Assembly: GCA_934193545.1 (NCBI GenBank)
Contig: CAKPVL010000007.1
Location: 1 to 45,239, forward strand
Direction of reading: 5' to 3'
Source: an uncultured Granulicatella sp.
GTDB taxonomy: Bacteria > Bacillota > Bacilli > Lactobacillales > Aerococcaceae
Length of the DNA: 45,239 bases
Made by a program: the position numbers and the translations under genes. The notes below the pieces were generated by a model, which was not told the origin of the DNA, searched no databases, and worked only from the letters and a program-made list of their open reading frames with translations. Every line of letters starts with the position of its first letter. The stretch's first letter is position 1. Below, in pieces: positions 1-7,976 of this stretch.

Positions 1-179
1 AAACAAAATAGCGGGATACCGGAGAAAGCCTCGAAGTCTTTCTCCTTCGAAGCCTCAAACAAGCCGTAATGGATAAAATCCATAACGGCTTTTAATTCGC
101 ATTCGATATGATTCCTCGCTATGGTTTCAATAAATGTCTGATAAGTGAATTCTCTTTTAATGTTTTTGTGCAATACCAT
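1..179 (-). CDS. partial hypothetical protein running off the left edge
   Basis: An open frame of 59 codons starts at an ATG at 179 on the reverse strand and continues out of the window. The likely ribosome site is AAGAAGG, six bases before the ATG. The frame also stays open for about 17 codons upstream of this ATG, to a stop near 231-233, so the start is not certain. The visible N-terminus begins MVLHKNIKREFTYQ and is mixed charged and aromatic, with no signal peptide or membrane segment. I do not recognise a family. The operator-like palindromes at 290-365 lie upstream of it. Confidence 0.4.
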   Translation of the reverse strand, partial: MVLHKNIKREFTYQTFIETIARNHIECELKAVMDFIHYGLFEASKEKDFEAFSGIPLFC

Positions 180-289
180 AATCGCCTTCTTGGCATAAAA
201 CTCTACTCGAGGAGAGAGTGTTTGTACATTCTATTCTCGACTAGGGGCGAGGGAGAATAAAAAGAGTGTGTGCGTTTTATGAGGAGAGC

Positions 290-329
290 AGATGTAACAT
301 TTTTGTTACGTAACAAAAATGTTACATCT
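290..329. repeat. 40-bp perfect palindrome made of two tandem operator-like inverted repeats
   Basis: Positions 290-309 and 310-329 are exact reverse complements with no loop. Inside lie two adjacent 16-bp inverted repeats of the form GTAACA-N4-TGTTAC, at 294-309 and 310-325. No T-run follows on either side, so a simple terminator is unlikely. A dimeric repressor site, possibly for the reverse-strand ORF to the left, fits better. Confidence 0.75.
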
Positions 330-343
330 TGGAGGGAGAGTGG

Positions 344-365
344 AAATTAACAAATATGTTAATTT
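344..365. repeat. third inverted repeat of the same design
   Basis: AAATTAACA at 344-352 and TGTTAATTT at 357-365 are exact reverse complements around a 4-base spacer. The design, (T/G)TAACA-N4-TGTTA(A/C), matches the two repeats at 294-325. Together they look like an array of three related sites. Confidence 0.65.
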
Positions 366-372
366 TAGGCAT

Positions 373-405
373 AAAAAAACAGCCTTGCGAGACGCAAAGC
401 TGTTT
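373..405 (-). terminator. rho-independent terminator of the popT gene
   Basis: Read on the reverse strand, AAACAGC-T-TTGCG pairs with CGCAA-G-GCTGTTT around a 3-base loop and is followed by a run of seven T. It starts seven bases after the stop codon of the DUF368 gene. Confidence 0.9.
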
Positions 406-411
406 GAAATG

Positions 412-1269
412 TTATTTATATGTGTCTTCAAGTTTGGCCATGAATGCGCCAAGCCATGTACCGAATCCTAACATCACAACGCAAGCAAGATATTGAACGA
501 TGTCAAATCCAGCGTAGTTTGTTGGGATAATCATTACAGTTGATGCAAGCACGATTCCGAAAATAAAGTGGAATAATTGTGGGTAAGCTTTCTTAAAGAT
601 GTAGTGTACAAGTTTTGAGAAAAGCGCTAATGTTACTAGTCCACCTAATGCGATTGGAAGAATCACGCTCATGTCTAATGTTTTGAAACCATCTGACATT
701 TGTTTGTACATTCCCATGTATACGATGAAGTTTGATGGGCTAAGTCCAGGAACGATAATTCCTAAAGCAATTAATCCACCAGCAATCATCCAAGTGAAGA
801 AGTTTGCTTCTACGCTACCGCCGATTGCATTTTCACCTAAATAAAGAAGTACGCATCCGCCAATAAATGAAGCGAGTAGAATGATAATATCACGTGTTGA
901 GCGACCTTCTTTTCCAGCTTCTTTCCAAAGAGCAGGGATTGTTCCGACGATACATCCGATGAAGAACCAAAGAATGATTGTTTCAAAGTTACCAAGTAAG
1001 TAACTTACGCCGAATGATAGAACTACGATACCTGCAAGAGCACCGATTCCGACTGGTAAGAAGAATAATACGTTCTTCTTGAAGTCTTTTGTGACGTTTG
1101 CTAGGAAAGCAATCATGCGTTCATAAAGTCCAAAGATAGCAGCTAGTGCACCACCGCTGACACCTGGAAGGATAAATCCTGACCCGATGAACATTCCTTT
1201 AATGAATCGTAAGAACCAGTCATTTTTCTTTTGTTTATCTAATTGATGTTGAGTTGATCTTTGTTCCAT
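412..1269 (-). CDS. popT: DUF368 membrane protein, PopT-type undecaprenyl-phosphate translocase
   Basis: A 285-residue polytopic membrane protein. After a short charged N-terminus (about residues 1-20) it has roughly eight hydrophobic segments. The family signatures are FIGSGFILPGVSGGALA near residue 28 and the related GLIALGIIVPGLSPSNFIV near residue 165, the internal duplication typical of DUF368. DUF368 members were recently shown to be PopT, which returns undecaprenyl phosphate across the cytoplasmic membrane for reuse in cell-wall synthesis. The function here is inferred from family membership. GGAGGT lies just before the ATG. It is monocistronic, with its own terminator, and reads away from degV. 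Confidence 0.88.
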   Translation of the reverse strand: MEQRSTQHQLDKQKKNDWFLRFIKGMFIGSGFILPGVSGGALAAIFGLYERMIAFLANVTKDFKKNVLFFLPVGIGALAGIVVLSFGVSYLLGNFETIILWFFIGCIVGTIPALWKEAGKEGRSTRDIIILLASFIGGCVLLYLGENAIGGSVEANFFTWMIAGGLIALGIIVPGLSPSNFIVYMGMYKQMSDGFKTLDMSVILPIALGGLVTLALFSKLVHYIFKKAYPQLFHFIFGIVLASTVMIIPTNYAGFDIVQYLACVVMLGFGTWLGAFMAKLEDTYK

Positions 1270-1461
1270 AGTACCTCCAATAAATAATTCTGTCTTCTAT
1301 TATACTGTAATTTGAAAGATGAGCAAGTAATGTTAAGTCTCTTAAGGAAATCTTTCCTTTCATTGCGTGTTAAATGCTTTTTTGTTATACTTGAAGGGTG
1401 AAAGTTTATAGTTTTTATGACTTAAACAATCTAAATTTTCAAACTGAAAGGAGTTGAATGG

Positions 1462-2337
1462 ATGAAAATTGCTGTAGTTACAGATAGCACGGCTTACTTA
1501 ACAAAAGAAGAATATGCCGAATATGGTATTTACGTGTTGCCGATGTCTGTTATTTTCGGACAAGAAACTTATCGAGAAGAGATTGATATTACTGCTGAAG
1601 AATTTTATGCAAAAGTAAAAAGCTCTCCAGTCTTTCCAACAAGTACACAACCGGCTGTAGGGGAAACATACGAATTATTCCACGAACTTGCAAAAGATTA
1701 TGACGCTATTATTCCTATTACTATTTCTAGTGGAATTAGTGGAACTTACCAAACATGTGTGGCTGTTGCCGAAGATATGAAAGACGAAATAGCCATTTAT
1801 CCAATCGATTCAGAGATTAGTTGTGCACCACAAGCGCGTGCAGTAAAACTAGCCGCTATCATGGCGAAATCTGGAGAATATTCACCAGAAGAAATCGTTG
1901 AAACGGTACAACGTTTAGTGGACCGTACGACAGCTTACTTTATCGTTGATGATTTAAGCAACTTGCAACGTGGTGGACGTTTATCAGCAGGGGCTGCATT
2001 AGTCGGTTCTATGTTGAAAATTAAGCCAATCTTGACATTCGTTGATAAGAAAATCGTTCCTTTCGAAAAAATTCGTACACAACAAAAAGCGATGAAACGA
2101 ATTGAACAATTATTCGCTGACGAAACAGGAACAACAGATGGTGACGGCTATGAATTAGTCATCATCCATGCAAATGCTCCAGAAGCTGGTGAAGCTTGGA
2201 GACAAAAAATGCAAGAACAATATCCTAAATTACGTACTTCATTATCGTATTTTGGACCTGTTGTAGGAACTCACCTTGGTGAAGGTGCCCTAGGGTTCTC
2301 ATGGGATATCGTACAAGAAAAGAATTTAGAGAAATAA
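1462..2337 (+). CDS. DegV family fatty-acid-binding protein (FakB-like)
   Basis: A 291-residue DegV protein. The N-terminus MKIAVVTDSTAYL is the usual first strand with the DS(T/S) lipid-head-binding turn. The segment ITISSGISGTYQT near residue 95 is the second conserved lipid-binding loop, and SNLQRGGRLSAGAAL near residue 168 is the family's RGGR motif. DegV proteins bind single fatty acids, and some (FakB) present them to the kinase FakA to make acyl-phosphate for phospholipid synthesis. No fakA is present here. The start is backed by AAAGGAG eight bases upstream. A TetR regulator follows after 47 bases and oleate hydratase follows that, so a role in handling exogenous fatty acids is plausible. 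Confidence 0.9.
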   Translation: MKIAVVTDSTAYLTKEEYAEYGIYVLPMSVIFGQETYREEIDITAEEFYAKVKSSPVFPTSTQPAVGETYELFHELAKDYDAIIPITISSGISGTYQTCVAVAEDMKDEIAIYPIDSEISCAPQARAVKLAAIMAKSGEYSPEEIVETVQRLVDRTTAYFIVDDLSNLQRGGRLSAGAALVGSMLKIKPILTFVDKKIVPFEKIRTQQKAMKRIEQLFADETGTTDGDGYELVIIHANAPEAGEAWRQKMQEQYPKLRTSLSYFGPVVGTHLGEGALGFSWDIVQEKNLEK

Positions 2338-2384
2338 AGAGTGGGGAAACCTGCTCTTTTTCTTCATGAAACAGAGGGATACAA

Positions 2385-2930
2385 ATGACACTTGTTGTGA
2401 AAAAGATGTTAGCCAATACGTTAAAAGAATTAATGGATGAAAAGCCGCTGACGAAGATTACTGTACAGGATTTAACGAAGAAATGCGGGATTAGTCGTCA
2501 AACGTTTTATAATCATTTCCATGATATTTATGAACTGGTCGAATGGATTTATTTAAATGAAGCGCATATCACGCTTGGTGAGAATATTTCTTATGAAAAT
2601 TGGCAAGACGCCCTGGAGGCACTCTTCCAATATATGGATGACAATCGCAACTTTGTTCTTAACACGTATCGTTCTGTCAGTAAAGAAAATGTCGAGCGAC
2701 TCTTGCAACGAGAGGTGGAACGATTCTTGACGGATTTGATTTTTAATGAAATTAATGTCAGTGGCGCAGAAGCAGAGCAGGTACAATTCTCAATTGAGTT
2801 TTATACGTATGCGCTCGTTGGTGTAGGCCTGGATTGGATTAGTCGTCAAATGCCAGGTACGGCTAAAGAACTCGTTGAAAAAATCGAACAAGTCATGATT
2901 GGAACGATTGTAGCTCGAATTTCTCAGTAA
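2385..2930 (+). CDS. TetR/AcrR family transcriptional regulator
   Basis: A 181-residue regulator. The N-terminal helix-turn-helix is clear: KITVQDLTKKCGISRQTFYNHF at about residues 24-45 is the TetR recognition unit. The rest is helical and acidic and resembles the C-terminal domain seen in DhaS-like TetR proteins that lack a large ligand pocket. AGAGGGA precedes the ATG. It may be co-transcribed with the DegV gene. It sits directly before ohyA, separated by a hairpin whose core is a perfect 17-bp palindrome that could serve as its operator. Control of ohyA in response to fatty acids is my inference. Confidence 0.88.
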   Translation: MTLVVKKMLANTLKELMDEKPLTKITVQDLTKKCGISRQTFYNHFHDIYELVEWIYLNEAHITLGENISYENWQDALEALFQYMDDNRNFVLNTYRSVSKENVERLLQREVERFLTDLIFNEINVSGAEAEQVQFSIEFYTYALVGVGLDWISRQMPGTAKELVEKIEQVMIGTIVARISQ

Positions 2931-2946
2931 AAAACTTTACAATTCC

Positions 2947-2983
2947 ATCCCAGTGTCCAAAGTTTGGACATTGGGATTTTTTT
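2947..2983 (+). terminator. rho-independent terminator with an operator-like core
   Basis: The arm ATCCCAGTGTCCAAA pairs with TTTGGACATTGGGAT and is followed by a T-run, 16 bases after the tetR stop. The core at 2954-2970 is TGTCCAAA-G-TTTGGACA, a perfect odd-centred palindrome of the size TetR dimers bind. It may be both a terminator and an operator. Confidence 0.85.
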
Positions 2984-3067
2984 GTCTATGGTGCTTTTGG
3001 TTAAACGGGAGTAGAGTAATGCATGTAAAGAACAAAACCTGATTTTCAGGAAACAGGAGGAATTACT

Positions 3068-4840
3068 ATGTATCATTCAAATGGAAATTACGAAGCATTT
3101 GCCCGCCCTAAAAAACCACAAGGCGTTGACCAAAAATCAGCTTACTTAGTTGGTTCAGGACTTGCATCCTTATCAGCCGCTGCATTCTTAATTAGAGACG
3201 GCCAAATGAAAGGAGAAAACATTCATATTTTAGAAGAACTTCCACTTGCAGGAGGAAGCTTAGACGGAATCTTAAACCCAACACGCGGATTCATTATTCG
3301 TGGGGGACGTGAAATGGAAGATCACTTCGAATGTTTATGGGACTTATTCAGATCAATCCCTTCATTAGAAGTCGAAGATGCCTCTGTGTTAGATGAGTTC
3401 TACTGGCTTAATAAAGAAGACCCTAACTTCTCACATTGCCGTGTAATTGAAAACAAAGGGCAACAAATCCCAGATGATGGCCAATTCACTTTAAGCGATA
3501 AATCAAGCGAAGAAATGGTGAAATTATATATGACATCTGAATCTGAATTACAAGGGCTAAAAATTACCGATGTATTCAGTGAAGAATTCTTCGAATCAAA
3601 CTTCTGGACTTACTGGGCTAGTATGTTTGCTTTTGAAAAATGGCATTCAGCGATTGAAATGCGTCGTTACATCTTACGTTTCATTCACCATATCGATGGT
3701 CTACCTGACTTATCTGCTTTGAAATTTACGAAATACAACCAATATGAATCACTCGTTTTACCACTCGTGAACTACTTGAAAAAACATAATGTTCAATTCG
3801 AGTATGATACAGTCGTTAAAAATGTGATTGTTGAACATGTTGGAAGTGACATGATTGCCAAAGAACTTGTGTTAGAAGTAGGTGGCGTTTTAGAAACACG
3901 CAATCTTACAGAAAACGACTTAGTATTCGTGACAAACGGTAGTATTACTGCTGCAACAACATACGGGGATAACAATACTCCAGCACCAATTTCAAAAGAA
4001 TTAGGTGGTTCATGGAGCCTATGGAAAAACTTAGCCAAACAAGATGAACGCTTCGGACATCCAGAAGTATTCTGTGAAAACTTGCCAGACCAAAGCTGGT
4101 TCGTTTCAGCTACAACAACTGTAAAAGACAAACGTATCGCTGAATACATTCAAAAAATCTCAAAACGTGATCCTTATGCTGGAAAAGTGGTAACAGGAGG
4201 AATCGTAACAGTTCGCGACTCAAATTGGATGATGAGCTATACATTAAACCGTCAACCACACTTTAAAGCACAAAGTAAAGATGAATTAGTCGTATGGATT
4301 TACGGATTATATTCAGGAATCAAAGGAAACTATGTGGAAAAACCAATCGAAGAATGTACAGGAATTGAAATTGCCGAAGAATGGTTATACCACATGGGTG
4401 TTCCAGAAGAATTGATTCATGAATTTGCTAGCGAAGGATGCAACACGGTTCCTTGCTACATGCCTTATATCACAAGCTATTTCATGGCTCGTAAAGACGG
4501 AGATCGTCCGCTTGTTGTTCCAAATGGTTCTAAGAACATTGCCTTCATTGGTAACTTTGCAGAAACTCCTCGTGATACAGTGTTCACGACAGAATATTCT
4601 GTTCGTACAGCGATGGAAGCTGTGTATACATTGCTTGATGTCGATCGTGGTGTGCCAGAAGTATTTGCTTCAGCTTATGACTTACGTGTCCTTACAAAAT
4701 CAACAAACCGTTTGATGGATGGTAAGAAATTAGCCGATGTGAAAGTTCCGTTCTTAGTAAAATTATTTGAAAAACGTGCTGCGAAGAAAATCAAAGGTAC
4801 GATGGTTGAAGAACTTCTCAAAGACGCAAACTTAATTTAA
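3068..4840 (+). CDS. ohyA: oleate hydratase (MCRA family, FAD-dependent)
   Basis: 590 residues, the usual length for the family once called myosin-cross-reactive antigen. The FAD-binding glycine motif is [14 protein letters not shown] near residue 28, followed by [12 protein letters not shown] and the conserved [17 protein letters not shown] near residue 78. Oleate hydratases add water to the cis-9 double bond of unsaturated fatty acids, giving 10-hydroxy products. In Gram-positive bacteria this helps detoxify host unsaturated fatty acids. The start has a strong CAGGAGG. A short inverted repeat, CCTGA-TTT-TCAGG at 3038-3050, lies just before the ribosome site. A terminator follows the stop, so it is probably transcribed alone. 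Confidence 0.95.
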   Translation: MYHSNGNYEAFARPKKPQGVDQKSAYLVGSGLASLSAAAFLIRDGQMKGENIHILEELPLAGGSLDGILNPTRGFIIRGGREMEDHFECLWDLFRSIPSLEVEDASVLDEFYWLNKEDPNFSHCRVIENKGQQIPDDGQFTLSDKSSEEMVKLYMTSESELQGLKITDVFSEEFFESNFWTYWASMFAFEKWHSAIEMRRYILRFIHHIDGLPDLSALKFTKYNQYESLVLPLVNYLKKHNVQFEYDTVVKNVIVEHVGSDMIAKELVLEVGGVLETRNLTENDLVFVTNGSITAATTYGDNNTPAPISKELGGSWSLWKNLAKQDERFGHPEVFCENLPDQSWFVSATTTVKDKRIAEYIQKISKRDPYAGKVVTGGIVTVRDSNWMMSYTLNRQPHFKAQSKDELVVWIYGLYSGIKGNYVEKPIEECTGIEIAEEWLYHMGVPEELIHEFASEGCNTVPCYMPYITSYFMARKDGDRPLVVPNGSKNIAFIGNFAETPRDTVFTTEYSVRTAMEAVYTLLDVDRGVPEVFASAYDLRVLTKSTNRLMDGKKLADVKVPFLVKLFEKRAAKKIKGTMVEELLKDANLI

Positions 4841-4847
4841 TGAGTGA

Positions 4848-4878
4848 AACCTCTCTAACTCTCTTAGAGAGGTTTTTT
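4848..4878 (+). terminator. rho-independent terminator after ohyA
   Basis: AACCTCTCTAA at 4848-4858 pairs perfectly with TTAGAGAGGTT at 4864-4874 and runs into six T. It lies eight bases after the ohyA stop. Confidence 0.92.
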
Positions 4879-4903
4879 CGTATCTTTTGTTGAGGTGATA
4901 GAT

Positions 4904-6001
4904 ATGAATATCGTTAGAACGAAAACGGGAGAGTTAATTCATGCCACACAAATTAAGGAAGATGAAGTTTATTTTTGCCCGGAATGCGGGGAGGAAGTAA
5001 CAAAGAAGGTTTCTAGAAACGGAGTCGTGTTCTTTTCGCATATGCCTAAAAAACATCGTCAGGAAGAAACAATCGCACATCAAGAGGGGAAACATTTGTT
5101 GCTTGCGAGTTTAAAGAGTCATGGATTTCATGCAGAGCTCGAACCTTATGTAGCATCTATTGAACAAATTCCGGATATCGTTGTGACAGAAGGAGAACAT
5201 GCGTGGTGCATCGAGTATCAATGCAGTGTGATTCCTACAGAAGAAATTATGGAGCGAACACGACATTTGGGAGAGATTGGCATGTCGGTTGACTGGGTTT
5301 TAGGGGAGAATTATGAGAGTCAGCATAAATTGACGGACACCTTTAGCTACTTAATGAAATATCATCCACAACTCGGGAATTTCCTTATTTTCTTTGTGAA
5401 TGGTGAGATGATTTTTCATACGCAAATCAAGGTGAAACCTCGTTCACAGCAGATGACGTTTCAAGTCGTACGCGTGCCACTCGTATCGTTCTCATGGAAA
5501 AAGTGGAGGAAGCTGGTCAAAGATTCACTTCCAGTAAAAGCACACTTGAAGCCAGATGGGGCGATAGAATGGACACCAAGAGATACGATGCTTTTTAAGA
5601 AATTAGCCTCTCCGCTCACGAGGGCCTTTCTCGTGAAGTTATATCGATGTAGGCAAACGCTGGAAGATTTGCCCAGCCGTTTCTTGACTTTTCCGATTTA
5701 TACGGAGACGTTTAAAGTACCCAATCTTGTCTGGAAGGGACATGCGTGGATTTTGTTGGAACAAATGGCCTTTAAGGGAGACGTTGAAATGATGGACTTT
5801 GTAAGGAGAGTAGAAGAAGTGTGGCGACCGCTGATGCGCCCTGTTCCGAATCCCCAAAGTCAGATGGAGGCGTGCCTCTGGGAGCTATTAGATGAGCTTT
5901 TAGCCGATAAAAAAATAAGGCTAGGGTATCCAAAATCAAAAATGAACCGTTTGCAAAGCAAGGGTGATTTTGGTAAAATATTAGTGAGTGTAGAGGGATG
6001 A
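4904..6001 (+). CDS. coiA: competence protein CoiA-like
   Basis: 365 residues from ATG 4904. That start is preferred over an in-frame GTG at 4895 because the GTG is part of the ribosome site GAGGTG. The N-terminal region carries a CPECGEEV zinc-ribbon-like pair near residues 21-24, then FFSHMPKKH. A nuclease-like core follows: PDIVV near residue 95 and IEYQCS near residue 107 fit the D...ExQ pattern of the PD-(D/E)XK fold assigned to CoiA. In streptococci CoiA is a late competence protein that acts with RecA on incoming DNA. No other competence gene is nearby and I see no clear ComX box, so active transformation cannot be concluded. Confidence 0.88.
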   Translation: MNIVRTKTGELIHATQIKEDEVYFCPECGEEVTKKVSRNGVVFFSHMPKKHRQEETIAHQEGKHLLLASLKSHGFHAELEPYVASIEQIPDIVVTEGEHAWCIEYQCSVIPTEEIMERTRHLGEIGMSVDWVLGENYESQHKLTDTFSYLMKYHPQLGNFLIFFVNGEMIFHTQIKVKPRSQQMTFQVVRVPLVSFSWKKWRKLVKDSLPVKAHLKPDGAIEWTPRDTMLFKKLASPLTRAFLVKLYRCRQTLEDLPSRFLTFPIYTETFKVPNLVWKGHAWILLEQMAFKGDVEMMDFVRRVEEVWRPLMRPVPNPQSQMEACLWELLDELLADKKIRLGYPKSKMNRLQSKGDFGKILVSVEG

Positions 6002-6123
6002 GTAGGCAAATAGAGATAATTATGGTAACTGTATATCCAATTATTTAATCCTTTCAACTATACTTGCAAAACGCATTTATAGGCATAATTATTTGATGAA
6101 GATTTGTCATCATCCTCCTATCT

Positions 6124-6166
6124 GGGGCTGTGGAAAAACCATGGCCCCTTCCTAGTTTGCTAGGGC
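6124..6166 (+). promoter_or_regulatory. competing hairpins in the udp-deoC leader
   Basis: GGGGCTGTGG (6124-6133) pairs with CCATGGCCCC (6139-6148) around AAAAA, counting G-T pairs. CCTAG (6151-6155) pairs with CTAGG (6160-6164), and GCCC (6144-6147) could instead pair with GGGC (6163-6166). The first could end upstream transcription, but only TT follows, so a leader role is equally possible. It sits 40 bases before the udp ribosome site. Confidence 0.45.
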
Positions 6167-6206
6167 AATATCAGGGCACGTATTGTGCAAGGAAAGGAAG
6201 TTTTAC

Positions 6207-6980
6207 ATGAAATATTCAGAAGAAGGATTACAATATCATATCCACACACGTAAAGGCGATGTAGGTCGATATGTAATTTTACCAGGGGACCCAAAACGTT
6301 GCGCGAAAATTGCAGAACATTTTGAAGATGCAAAACTAGTGGCTGATAACCGCGAGTATGTGACATACACAGGATACTTAGATGGAGAAAAAGTCAGTGT
6401 GACATCAACAGGGATTGGTGGACCATCTGCTGCCATCGCGCTTGAAGAATTAGTACGCAGTGGTGCTGATACTTTTGTCCGTGTTGGGACATGTGGCGGA
6501 ATTGATATCGACGTTAAAGGTGGCGATATCGTCATTGCGACAGGTGCGATTCGTACAGAAGGAACAACACGTGAGTACGCGCCAATCGAATTCCCAGCGA
6601 TTGCAAACTATGATGTAGTAACGGCACTTTTAAATGCTGGTAACAGCTTAGGTTACACAACACATGCAGGAGTTGTTCAATGTAAAGACTCATTCTACGG
6701 ACAACATGAAGCACAAGTAATGCCAGTAAGCTATGACTTACAAAATAAATGGGAAGCTTGGAAACGCCTAGGCGTGAAGGCTTCTGAAATGGAATCAGCA
6801 GCGTTATTCGTTGTGGCTAGCCATTTAGGAGTTCGCGTTGGATCTACTTTCCTTGTAGTAGGGAACCAAGAACGTGAAGCAGCTAGCTTATCAAACCCAA
6901 TCGTTCATGATACTGAAGCAGCGATTAAAGTGGCTGTTGAAGCACTTCGTAACTTAATTAAAGAAGATCGCGCAAAATAA
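6207..6980 (+). CDS. udp: uridine phosphorylase
   Basis: 257 residues from ATG 6207, chosen over a TTG 24 bases upstream because GGAAAGGAAG sits correctly before the ATG. It is a nucleoside phosphorylase of the NP-I fold: VILPGDPKR near residue 23 binds phosphate, [16 protein letters not shown] near residue 69 is the family glycine loop, RVGTCGG near residue 93 completes the phosphate site, and SEMESAA near residue 192 contacts ribose. The DSFYGQ segment matches uridine phosphorylase better than purine-specific DeoD. It splits uridine (and possibly deoxyuridine) to base and sugar-1-phosphate. deoC follows after 14 bases, which suggests pyrimidine nucleoside breakdown as one operon. Confidence 0.87.
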   Translation: MKYSEEGLQYHIHTRKGDVGRYVILPGDPKRCAKIAEHFEDAKLVADNREYVTYTGYLDGEKVSVTSTGIGGPSAAIALEELVRSGADTFVRVGTCGGIDIDVKGGDIVIATGAIRTEGTTREYAPIEFPAIANYDVVTALLNAGNSLGYTTHAGVVQCKDSFYGQHEAQVMPVSYDLQNKWEAWKRLGVKASEMESAALFVVASHLGVRVGSTFLVVGNQEREAASLSNPIVHDTEAAIKVAVEALRNLIKEDRAK

Positions 6981-6994
6981 GAAAGAGGGATTTT

Positions 6995-7666
6995 ATGGAA
7001 ATCAAAGAGATTTTAAAAACAGTAGACCATACTTTATTATTACCAGCATCTACTTGGATCGAAATTAAAGAGATTTTGGATGATGCGATGAAATACGAAA
7101 CAGCGTCAGCATGTATCCCAGCTTCTTTTGTGAAACGTGCGAGCGAATACGTGAATGGCAAATTAGCCATCTGTACCGTTATCGGATTCCCGAACGGCTA
7201 TAGCACAACTGCGACAAAAGTCTTCGAGACAAAAGAAGCAATCCAAAATGGTGCAAGCGAAATCGATATGGTGATTAATATCGGTGATGTGAAAGATGGA
7301 CGCTTCGATGTTGTGGAAGATGAAATTCGTCAAATCCATGAAGCTTGTGGCGGTCATATCTTAAAAGTGATTATCGAAACAGCGCTTCTTACAGAAGAAG
7401 AAATCATCAAGATGTGTGAAGTCGTAACAAAAGCAGGAGCTGAATTCATTAAGACATCAACAGGTTTCTCAACTGCAGGTGCGACATTTGAGCACGTGGC
7501 ATTAATGAAGAAACACGTTGGCGAAGGTGTTCTTGTGAAGGCTGCCGGCGGAATTTCTAGCATTGAAGATGCTGAAAAATTCATCGAATTAGGAGCAAGT
7601 CGTCTTGGAACAAGTCGGATTGTGAAAATCGTGAAGAATCAATCCGTAGAAGAGGGCACTTATTAA
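6995..7666 (+). CDS. deoC: deoxyribose-phosphate aldolase
   Basis: 223 residues, the normal size for this TIM-barrel aldolase. The Schiff-base lysine is in FIKTSTGFS (K153) and the second catalytic lysine in VLVKAAGGI (K182). The start [15 protein letters not shown] is typical. The enzyme splits 2-deoxyribose-5-phosphate into glyceraldehyde-3-phosphate and acetaldehyde, feeding nucleoside sugars into glycolysis. It is 14 bases after udp and probably translated from the same message, with its own AAAGAGG site. A phosphopentomutase, needed to link the two steps, is not in the window. Confidence 0.96.
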   Translation: MEIKEILKTVDHTLLLPASTWIEIKEILDDAMKYETASACIPASFVKRASEYVNGKLAICTVIGFPNGYSTTATKVFETKEAIQNGASEIDMVINIGDVKDGRFDVVEDEIRQIHEACGGHILKVIIETALLTEEEIIKMCEVVTKAGAEFIKTSTGFSTAGATFEHVALMKKHVGEGVLVKAAGGISSIEDAEKFIELGASRLGTSRIVKIVKNQSVEEGTY

Positions 7667-7694
7667 CCTCGAAAAACCAGATAAAATCTAAATT

Positions 7695-7732
7695 TCCCAA
7701 GTGTTGTCGACCTTGACGATACTTGGGATTTT
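7695..7732 (+). terminator. udp-deoC terminator overlapping the rpoB promoter
   Basis: TCCCAAGT (7695-7702) pairs with ACTTGGGA (7721-7728), with weaker inner pairing, followed by TTTT. The -35 box of the rpoB promoter (7713-7718) lies inside this hairpin, so the end of deoC transcription and the rpoB promoter share sequence. Confidence 0.75.
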
Positions 7733-7741
7733 GTGTATAAT
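7713..7741 (+). promoter_or_regulatory. near-consensus sigma-A promoter for rpoB-rpoC
   Basis: TTGACG at 7713-7718 and TATAAT at 7736-7741 are separated by exactly 17 bases. This is the best promoter in the window by match and spacing. It lies about 235 bases before the rpoB start and so creates a long leader. Confidence 0.9.
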
Positions 7742-7976
7742 AATATAACGCAATAAGTGTGGATTTTAATCGGTGTGAGGGGTTGAAATATTGTCCAATT
7801 CCTTACAAATAAAGGCTTAAAACAAAAGAATTTGCATTTTTCACAAATGACAGCAAACAATTCTTTTGGTTTTTTTTTGTTTAAAAATCGACCGAAATCT
7901 TCATTTGTTACGAACTTTTAATAAATGTCATCAAAATGTAACATTTATCAATACTAATTTTATAGGGGTGGAAGAG
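7742..7976 (+). promoter_or_regulatory. long rpoB leader with stable hairpins
   Basis: The leader holds a first hairpin, TGTGAGGGGTTG (7774-7785) with CAATTCCTTACA (7796-7807), 12 pairs if G-U is allowed. A terminator hairpin follows at 7820-7878, then about 100 AT-rich bases up to the ribosome site. Lactobacillales are known to carry a conserved RNA upstream of rpoB (the Lacto-rpoB motif in Rfam). This leader is in the right place, but I could not test the match. Confidence 0.6.
7820..7878 (+). terminator. intrinsic terminator inside the rpoB leader (attenuator candidate)
   Basis: AAAAGAATT-TGC (7824-7835) faces GCA-AAC-AATTCTTTT (7853-7867), with a 17-base loop, followed by GG and nine T (7870-7878). 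It lies after the rpoB promoter and about 100 bases before the rpoB start, so it would end transcription before the gene unless bypassed. The same 5' arm (AAACAAAA) could pair with TTTTGTTT just after the T-run. Confidence 0.7.

Noticed and set aside
4895..4903. GTG 4895 as the coiA start
   Set aside because: The GTG is inside the ribosome site GAGGTG that serves ATG 4904.
4861..4903. ComX (combox) promoter before coiA
   Set aside because: Only a partial likeness (TTCGTATC) in the terminator's tail; no match to the TACGAATA-type box in the right orientation.
6064..6079. cre-like (CcpA) site TTGCAAAACGCATTTA before udp
   Set aside because: One base too many between the TG and CG cores and no 3' CA; not a fit to the consensus.
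6183..6206. TTG 6183 as the udp start
   Set aside because: It would add eight unconserved residues and include the ribosome site itself.
7847..7921. A 24-codon frame in the rpoB leader that overlaps the terminator (ATG 7847), as a leader peptide
   Set aside because: No ribosome site lies before the ATG, and the Phe-rich frame simply follows the T-run; nothing else supports translation.
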